A DNA stretch of 10,756 nucleotides, taken from positions 1 through 10,756 of the forward strand of contig CAMCEP010000074.1 of assembly GCA_945873675.1 (NCBI GenBank), written 5' to 3'. Shown piece after piece: positions 6,504 through 10,756 of the stretch (position 1 is its first letter; every line of letters begins with the position of its first letter). A model generated the notes under the pieces. It saw only the letters and a list, made by a program, of their open reading frames with translations. It made no database searches and was not told the origin of the DNA. Origin of the DNA: Asaia bogorensis (GTDB lineage Bacteria > Pseudomonadota > Alphaproteobacteria > Acetobacterales > Acetobacteraceae). A program made the position numbers and the translations under genes.

Positions 6504-7262
6504 CTAGAGGCTGAATTTTTCGCCAAGATAGACGCGGCGCACATCCTCATTCGCCACGATTTCCTGCGGATTGCCTTCCATCAGCACCTTGCCATCATGC
6601 AGGATATAGGCGCGGTCGATGATTTCGAGCGTTTCGCGCACATTATGGTCGGTGATCAGCACGCCGATGCCGCGATCCTTCAAATGCTTGACCAGATCAC
6701 GAATTTCGCCGACCGCGATGGGGTCAATGCCGGCCAGCGGTTCATCCAGCAGGATATAAGAAGGGTGGGTCGCCAGCGCGCGGGCAATTTCGCAGCGCCG
6801 GCGTTCACCACCGGAAAGCGCCAGGGCGGGGGCGCGGCGCAAATGCGCGATGCCGAATTCCGCCAGCAATTCATCCAGCATCGCGGCACGGCGATCAGCT
6901 TCCGGTTCCACCACTTCCAGCGCGGCGCGGATATTCTGTTCCACCGTCAGGCCGCGAAAGATGCTGGCTTCCTGGGGCAGATAGCCAAGCCCCAGCCGCG
7001 CGCGGCGATACATGGGCAGCATGGTGACATCATGCCCATCCATCATCACGCGCCCTTCATCGGGCTGCACCAGACCGGTGATCATGTAAAACGTCGTTGT
7101 CTTACCGGCGCCATTCGGGCCAAGCAACCCAACTGCTTCGCCGCGCTGCAATGACAGCGACACATTGCGCACCACAGGCCGCTTTTTGTAGCGCTTGCCA
7201 AGACCGGTGGCGTAAAGCCCCCCAGCGCCAGGAATGACCTTCATTTGGGCCGCATCATTCAT
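6504..7262 (-). CDS. lptB: LPS export ABC transporter ATPase LptB
   Basis: 252-residue cytoplasmic ATPase that, with LptFG, powers lipopolysaccharide extraction from the inner membrane. Visible: Walker A GPNGAGKT (48-55), Q-loop in GYLPQEASIF (Q97), signature LSGGERRR (149-156), Walker B ILLDEPLAGIDP (170-181) and the switch histidine in ITDHNVRETL (H206). The LPQEASIFRGLTVEQNI and DHNVRETL segments are characteristic of LptB rather than other ABC ATPases. The ATG at 7262 overlaps the lptA stop (ATGA) and is preferred. Frame-open sequence upstream lies within lptA. An internal ATG at residue 7 is an alternative and would give a length closer to the E. coli protein. lptF and lptG are not in the window. 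Confidence 0.97.
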   Translation of the reverse strand: MNDAAQMKVIPGAGGLYATGLGKRYKKRPVVRNVSLSLQRGEAVGLLGPNGAGKTTTFYMITGLVQPDEGRVMMDGHDVTMLPMYRRARLGLGYLPQEASIFRGLTVEQNIRAALEVVEPEADRRAAMLDELLAEFGIAHLRRAPALALSGGERRRCEIARALATHPSYILLDEPLAGIDPIAVGEIRDLVKHLKDRGIGVLITDHNVRETLEIIDRAYILHDGKVLMEGNPQEIVANEDVRRVYLGEKFSL

Positions 7263-8167
7263 CGCTGAGGCGCCCCCGGCGCGGGAAGGTTTTGGTTTTG
7301 TCCGGGCACGATAATGCCGCGCACGGGGCCGCCAGGGCATGCAACAAGCCGGGAGATACCGGTTTGCATATTCACGATAGCCTCGCAGCCCGTCAGTGTA
7401 TTCTCGCCGCGTACAATGGTGACATTGCCCCGCAGCCGCGCCAGCCCATTGGGTGGCGTATAGACACCGGTATCACCACGCACCACTTCCTCAGGAGTGC
7501 GGATTTCAACCCGGCCATAGGCTTCGACCTTTTCCAGATTGCTGTCTGCACCAGGCGCCGCTTCAGCGGTGGGACGCGTGGCTTGCGGGCGTGGTGCCCC
7601 CGTTGCTTCCGTGGGTGCTTCCTTGAAATAGGCCACCAGCACATCAGCGCGCACGCGCTTGTCATCCTTGGTCACCACCACCGCATCGCCGCGCGCCACC
7701 GCCATGCGCTTCTGCGGCCAATATTCCACGCTGTCACGCGCCGTGAGCACATTATCTGGTGAGGTCAGGCGCAGATTATTGCCCCTGAGCACCATCACCG
7801 CCTGATCCATATCGTAAATCGCGCGATCGCCTTCCGCGCGATCTGTCGCTGTCGTGATCACGACAGAACCCTCGGCTTCCAGGCGCCAGATTTCGCTGGC
7901 ACCGCCGGGGCCTTCACTGGGTGGGCGGGTTTCTGCGGGTGCGCCGCCGCGTGGGCGATAGCGCGCCAGCAGCAAATCCGAATCAATCGTGACACCGCCA
8001 CGCACCGCCCGCGCCGCACCACGCGCGATCACCAGCTGATCATTCTGCCGCCATTCAATGCCATCACGCGCCGTGACTTCGATGGGCCCCCCTTGATTGA
8101 GGTCCACAGCCTGCGCCCAAGCAGCCCCCGCCAGCAGGGACAGCGCCAATGCGAAACGCAGCATCAT
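7259..8167 (-). CDS. lptA: LPS transport periplasmic protein LptA, enlarged form
   Basis: 302 residues, against about 185 for E. coli LptA. LptA polymerises across the periplasm as the bridge carrying LPS between LptC and LptD. A signal peptide is clear: MMLRFALALSLLAGAAWAQA, with cleavage likely near residue 20. The mature part has repeated beta-strand segments of the LptA/OstA type, arranged as two tandem units (about 33-142 and 143-260). Each unit carries a Pro/Ala/Gly-rich loop at the matching place (about 71-92 and 183-210). The tail (278-302) is Pro/Gln-rich. Two cysteines (C261, C277) could form a disulfide. The ATG at 8167 overlaps the lptC stop (ATGA); a second ATG follows directly. 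Assignment rests on fold pattern plus position between lptC and lptB. Confidence 0.9.
   Translation of the reverse strand: MMLRFALALSLLAGAAWAQAVDLNQGGPIEVTARDGIEWRQNDQLVIARGAARAVRGGVTIDSDLLLARYRPRGGAPAETRPPSEGPGGASEIWRLEAEGSVVITTATDRAEGDRAIYDMDQAVMVLRGNNLRLTSPDNVLTARDSVEYWPQKRMAVARGDAVVVTKDDKRVRADVLVAYFKEAPTEATGAPRPQATRPTAEAAPGADSNLEKVEAYGRVEIRTPEEVVRGDTGVYTPPNGLARLRGNVTIVRGENTLTGCEAIVNMQTGISRLVACPGGPVRGIIVPGQNQNLPAPGAPQR
7388..8071 (-). repeat. Tandem internal duplication within LptA
   Basis: Two protein-level repeat units of about 110-118 residues: unit 1 at 7742-8071 and unit 2 at 7388-7741. Matching segments are ARDGIEW/ARDSVEY, VIARGAA/AVARGDA, DSDLLLARY/RADVLVAYF, RLEAEGSVVI/KVEAYGRVEI, RAEGDRAIYD/VVRGDTGVYT, MVLRGNNLRL/ARLRGNVTIV and DNVLTARD/ENTLTGCE, all in the same order. 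The DNA itself is not visibly repeated, so the duplication is old. Confidence 0.6.
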
Positions 8168-8844
8168 TGCGTACCTTCCAACATGGCGCGCGATTGGCCG
8201 GTGAACACAATCACCGCGCCTTTATCATAAAGGCGGAAACCCTCACTCACCAGCGTACCGAAGGGGCCTTGCGCTGCCACAGGCTTGTCGCCGGAGGCAG
8301 CACCTTCCTTCAATTCTATCGCGGCTTCTTCGGTCACCAGCAGATTGCCGCCATCATGCCACAGCGTGACCTCTCCGCGCAGGTCAAGGTGATTGCGCGC
8401 CTTATCCAGCCGGCCGTCGCGCGATTCCAAAAGCACCCAGCCATCTGTCATCAGCAAATCAGCCCGCGGCGCTGTCAGGTCCACAATGTCCTGGTTCTGC
8501 CCCTGAGTCGCAACCGAAGCCGTGACGGTATAGGGCCGGTTCTGTTCATCCACACCCTGATAGCGGGGGGCGACGATCCGCACCGCCTCGGGCGCGGTTT
8601 GCGCCACACGGCGGAAGGAAACCCGCGCGCGTTCTTCGGCGCCTTCCAATTCCGGCCAGATGGCGATGATCAGCAGCAGCGCCACACCCGCACCTGGTAC
8701 CAGCCATTTCAAAACGCTGACCACAAACCGCCGTCGCGCCATCTGCCCTGCGGAAGGGGACCAGCGTTCGCGCGAAGGCGGCGTGATACGTCGCGGCGCG
8801 CGCGGGGCCGCGATGACCGTTGCTTCAGGCGCGCGGTTCTTCAC
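8164..8844 (-). CDS. lptC: LPS export ABC transporter periplasmic/inner-membrane protein LptC
   Basis: 226 residues. LptC is anchored in the inner membrane beside LptB2FG and hands LPS to LptA. One membrane segment lies at about 40-63 (rich in V, L, I and ending IAIWPEL), preceded by a 39-residue basic, proline-rich cytoplasmic tail. The periplasmic part has the family's beta pattern, including PRYQGVDEQNRPYTVTA, LTAPRADL, LDLRGEVTLWHDGGN and GPFGTLVSEGFRLYDKGAVIVFTG. The start is a GTG overlapping the kdsD stop by 4 bases (GTGA). A later ATG at residue 35 would shorten the tail to a size closer to E. coli LptC but would lose the overlap. The stop overlaps the lptA ATG. Identification is firm from pattern plus operon position. 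Confidence 0.92.
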   Translation of the reverse strand: MKNRAPEATVIAAPRAPRRITPPSRERWSPSAGQMARRRFVVSVLKWLVPGAGVALLLIIAIWPELEGAEERARVSFRRVAQTAPEAVRIVAPRYQGVDEQNRPYTVTASVATQGQNQDIVDLTAPRADLLMTDGWVLLESRDGRLDKARNHLDLRGEVTLWHDGGNLLVTEEAAIELKEGAASGDKPVAAQGPFGTLVSEGFRLYDKGAVIVFTGQSRAMLEGTQ

Positions 8845-9824
8845 GCCACACCTGCGCGCAACAAATCATGGATATGCAAAATGCCGATCGGCCGGCGCGC
8901 TTCATCCACCACGAAAAGCGCGGTGATGGCGTGCTTGTTCATCAGCCCAAGCGCTTCCGCCGCCAGCGCATCGCCCGTGATAGCGCGGGGGTTCCTGGTC
9001 ATTACCTCACCCGCTGGGCGCGCGAGTAAACCCGCCCCGCCCGAGACTTCCAGCGACCGGCGCAAATCACCATCCGTGATCACACCGGCCAGCGCGCCAT
9101 CGGCCCCCACTACGCCAAGGCAGCCAAAGCGCCGCGCGGTCATCGCCAAAATCGCGGCTTCCATTGGCATATCGGGCGGCGCCAAGGGCAATTCCGCCGC
9201 GCCATGCATCAGATCCCGCACGCGCGACAGCCGCGCCCCCAGCTTGCCGCCTGGGTGAAACACCCGAAAATCCGAAGCCGTGAACCCCCGCCGCGTGAGC
9301 AACGCCACCGCCAAGGCATCCCCCAGCGCCATTTGCATGGTGGTGGAGGTTGTGGGCGCGAGCCCCATCGGGCAGGCCTCAGCCGCCGCCGGCAAAACAA
9401 GCGCCACATCCGCAGCGCGCGCCAAGGTACTTTCCGCGCGGCCAATAATGCTAATCAGCGGCAGGCTGAAGCGCCTGGAATGCGCGATCAAATCCGCCAA
9501 TTCCGGCGTTTCCCCGGAATTGGACAAGGCCAGCACCGCATCCCCGGCCAGGATCATCCCCAAATCGCCATGGGATGCTTCCGCCGGATGCACAAACAGG
9601 GCGGGCGTGCCGGTGGAAGCCATGGTCGCGGCAATCTTGCGCGCCACATGGCCCGATTTCCCCATACCGGAAACCACAACGCGGCCCGTAACACCCGCCA
9701 GCAAACCCACCGCACGGACAAAGCCATCATCCAAATTGTCTGACAGCGTGCGCAGCGCATCCGCTTCCAGCGCCAGCACGCGGCGGCCTTCGGCAAGGTC
9801 TGGATGGGGGTTTAGAGTGTTCAC
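8841..9824 (-). CDS. kdsD: D-arabinose 5-phosphate isomerase (KdsD/KpsF)
   Basis: Converts D-ribulose 5-phosphate to D-arabinose 5-phosphate, the first step toward Kdo of the LPS inner core. With the GTG start at 9824 it has 327 residues, the usual length. The SIS sugar-isomerase domain (about 45-185) has GRVVVSGMGKSGHVARK, STGTPALFVHP, SHGDLGMI and LSNSGETPEL. Residues matching the E. coli KdsD catalytic set K59, E111, E152 and H193 are all present at a constant offset of 3: K56, E108, E149, H190. Two CBS domains follow (about 203-260 and 270-325). A TTG at 9884 would add 20 residues but has no ribosome binding site; at GTG 9824 the AAGGTGG is very close, so the start is not certain. Its position ahead of lptC-lptA-lptB supports an LPS role over a capsule (KpsF) or GutQ role. 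Confidence 0.94.
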   Translation of the reverse strand: MNTLNPHPDLAEGRRVLALEADALRTLSDNLDDGFVRAVGLLAGVTGRVVVSGMGKSGHVARKIAATMASTGTPALFVHPAEASHGDLGMILAGDAVLALSNSGETPELADLIAHSRRFSLPLISIIGRAESTLARAADVALVLPAAAEACPMGLAPTTSTTMQMALGDALAVALLTRRGFTASDFRVFHPGGKLGARLSRVRDLMHGAAELPLAPPDMPMEAAILAMTARRFGCLGVVGADGALAGVITDGDLRRSLEVSGGAGLLARPAGEVMTRNPRAITGDALAAEALGLMNKHAITALFVVDEARRPIGILHIHDLLRAGVA

Positions 9825-9829
9825 ACCAC

Positions 9830-9860
9830 CTTGTATGAGGCGGCGGACCTCAAGGGTCAA
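9830..9860 (-). promoter_or_regulatory. Possible promoter of the kdsD-lptCAB operon
   Basis: On the minus strand TTGACC (9860-9855; 5 of 6 to consensus), a 19-base spacer and TACAAG (9835-9830; 4 of 6). The spacer is longer than ideal. If real, transcription would begin at or very near the GTG at 9824, giving a leaderless or almost leaderless mRNA. It lies downstream of the T8 tract that follows rnd, as expected if kdsD begins a new unit. Confidence 0.3.
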
Positions 9861-9882
9861 TAAATTCCGGGGTTGGCCCTGC

Positions 9883-9911
9883 AAAAAAAATGCCAGAGGC
9901 GGTAGCGCGCC
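9883..9911 (-). terminator. Weak intrinsic terminator candidate after rnd
   Basis: Starting 2 bases after the rnd stop, the minus strand has a 4-bp GGCG/CGCC stem (9911-9908 with 9901-9898), then a tiny GCC-TCT-GGC fold, then eight Ts (9890-9883). The T-tract is clear but the stems are weak, so termination may be partial or absent. Confidence 0.3.
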
Positions 9912-9913
9912 GA

Positions 9914-10570
9914 TTAGTGATGGAAAATATCCGGGTCCTCATAACCCAGCAGATCAAGCCGCCCACGCGCCGGCAAAAAGCGGAAACAGGCCTCAGCCAG
10001 ATCCAACCGGCCTTCGCGCTTCAACAACCCTTCAAGCTTGGCCCAGAGCGCATGGAGATGCAGCACATCAGAAGCGGCATAGGCCATTTGTTCTGTCGTG
10101 AGTTCCGCCGCACCCCAATCTGACGTTTGCTGCTGCTTGGACAAATCCACGCCCAGCAATTCCCGGCACAAATCCTTGAGCCCATGCCTATCCGTAAAAG
10201 TCCGCACCAGCTTGGCAGCGATTTTGGTGCAAACCACCGGCGCCGTGACAACACCCAGCGCATGATACAACGCCGCGACATCAAACCGCGCGAAATGAAA
10301 CAGCTTGGTGACCGCCGGATCAGCCAATAACTTCTTCAAATTGGGCGCATCCGCCCCCCGCCCACCAAGCGATGCTGGGCTGATTTGCACCAGATGCGCG
10401 GACCCATCGCCCGAAGATAACTGCACCAGGCAAAGCCTATCCCGATGCGGATTCAGCCCCATGGTTTCCGTATCAATCGCAACCACACGGCCCAAATCCA
10501 GGCCATCCGGTAGGTCGTTTCTATAAAGCCGGATGGTCACGCCGGCATGGGAGAATAAGGTGGAACCCAT
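9914..10570 (-). CDS. rnd: Short ribonuclease D (3'-5' exonuclease, DEDDy type)
   Basis: 218 residues containing only the exonuclease domain. E. coli RNase D (about 375 residues) also has HRDC domains, which are absent here; the short form is common in alphaproteobacteria. The enzyme trims 3' ends of tRNA and other small RNAs. Catalytic motifs are intact: Exo I AIDTET (D33, E35), Exo II FHFARFD (D97), Exo III YAASD (Y164, D168), plus KQQQTSDW (145-152). The ATG at 10570 has GAGGCGG upstream at a rather long distance. A GTG at 10540 would give an N-terminus (MTIRLYRNDLPDG) more like relatives but has no ribosome binding site. The gene begins 29 bases after tRNA-Leu. Spacing to kdsD is 89 bases. 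Confidence 0.92.
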   Translation of the reverse strand: MGSTLFSHAGVTIRLYRNDLPDGLDLGRVVAIDTETMGLNPHRDRLCLVQLSSGDGSAHLVQISPASLGGRGADAPNLKKLLADPAVTKLFHFARFDVAALYHALGVVTAPVVCTKIAAKLVRTFTDRHGLKDLCRELLGVDLSKQQQTSDWGAAELTTEQMAYAASDVLHLHALWAKLEGLLKREGRLDLAEACFRFLPARGRLDLLGYEDPDIFHH

Positions 10571-10588
10571 TGGTCGCGCCGCCTCATG

Positions 10589-10598
10589 AAAAGAAAAA
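10589..10598 (-). terminator. T-rich tract directly after tRNA-Leu
   Basis: One base after the encoded CCA the minus strand reads TTTTTCTTTT. With the tRNA's own folded 3' end this could act as a terminator or as a U-rich 3' trailer trimmed by exonucleases. There is no separate stem-loop. Confidence 0.35.
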
Positions 10599-10599
10599 C

Positions 10600-10686
10600 T
10601 GGTGCCCAGGAAAGGACTCGAACCTTCACAGCCTTGCGGCCACAGGTACCTGAAACCTGCGCGTCTACCAATTCCGCCACCTGGGC
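10600..10686 (-). tRNA. tRNA-Leu, anticodon CAG (reads CUG)
   Basis: An 87-base class II tRNA. The acceptor arms GCCCAGG (10686-10680) and CCTGGGC (10610-10604) pair perfectly over 7 bp, followed by discriminator A and an encoded CCA (3' end at 10600). The D-arm region reads GCGGAATTGGTAGACGC, typical of tRNA-Leu. The anticodon stem CAGGT/ACCTG encloses the loop TTCAGGT with anticodon CAG at 10652-10650. A long variable arm (GGCC-GCAA-GGCT) and the T-loop TTCGAGT follow. CUG is expected to be the main leucine codon in a GC-rich genome, so this is probably a major tRNA. Confidence 0.97.
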
Positions 10687-10719
10687 AAAGGGGGCCGGCG
10701 CCTTTCGGCGAGACGCGCG

Positions 10720-10748
10720 CATTTACGCGCTGGGGGGTGGGGCGTCAA
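10720..10748 (-). promoter_or_regulatory. Promoter candidate of tRNA-Leu
   Basis: Minus strand TTGACG (10748-10743; 5 of 6), a spacer of exactly 17 bases, then TAAATG (10725-10720; 3 of 6). Transcription would start about 6-7 bases later, leaving a 5' leader of about 25-30 bases with a GCC-GAAA-GGC mini-hairpin before the mature tRNA. A GC-rich segment between -10 and start could be a stringent-type discriminator. rnd may be partly read from this promoter. Confidence 0.5.
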
Positions 10749-10756
10749 GGAGGAGT

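Noticed and set aside
8149..9258. 369-codon plus-strand open frame opposite lptC and kdsD
   Set aside because: It is antisense to two clear genes, low in complexity and rich in Arg/Pro/Ser; it is a shadow frame despite its length. Similar long frames opposite rpoN and lptB (5711-6361, 6276-7154) were rejected for the same reason.
10600..10756. tRNA-Leu as an integration site of a mobile element
   Set aside because: No integrase, no direct repeat of the tRNA 3' end and no foreign-looking genes were seen in the window.

Overview
The window looks like an ordinary chromosomal stretch of an alphaproteobacterium, most probably Rhodospirillales and perhaps Acetobacteraceae. This rests on protein character, high GC and gene order, not on a database search. 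It has a chromosomal parAB pair and the conserved block rnd - kdsD - lptC - lptA - lptB - rpoN - hpf. No mobile element, CRISPR array, phage gene or rRNA was seen. No stretch without a gene exceeds 100 bases.

Left part, plus strand (1-3600). The 3' part of parA overlaps parB by 4 bases; together they run chromosome partitioning. Next, 27 bases on, is an intact Lrp/AsnC-family regulator with a TTG start. After a 77-base gap with a possible promoter comes a two-gene enzyme: a 94-residue SAF-domain subunit and a 391-residue UxaA-type catalytic subunit. The split form and sizes resemble (2R)-sulfolactate sulfo-lyase SuyAB, but the substrate cannot be fixed from sequence. A perfect 14-bp hairpin closes this side and probably serves both strands, because the genes converge there.

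Right part, minus strand (3605-10756, transcribed right to left). tRNA-Leu(CAG), with its own promoter-like boxes, is followed 29 bases later by a short RNase D. A T8 tract and a possible promoter separate rnd from the lipopolysaccharide block. kdsD makes arabinose 5-phosphate for Kdo; lptC, lptA and lptB are the inner-membrane, periplasmic and ATPase parts of the LPS export bridge. These four are joined by successive 4-base GTGA/ATGA overlaps, so they are probably translationally coupled. rpoN (sigma-54) and hpf (ribosome hibernation) follow. A LysE/RhtB-type exporter sits where ptsN is often found.

The most interesting non-genic signal is the 98-base rpoN-hpf gap. A 10-bp hairpin there covers the whole hpf Shine-Dalgarno sequence, and an upstream hairpin carries a GGAGG-containing loop that could compete for the same pyrimidine strand: a possible RNA switch controlling ribosome hibernation. 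The second point is LptA, which appears to hold two tandem LptA-like units. I see no clear, wholly new multi-gene system.
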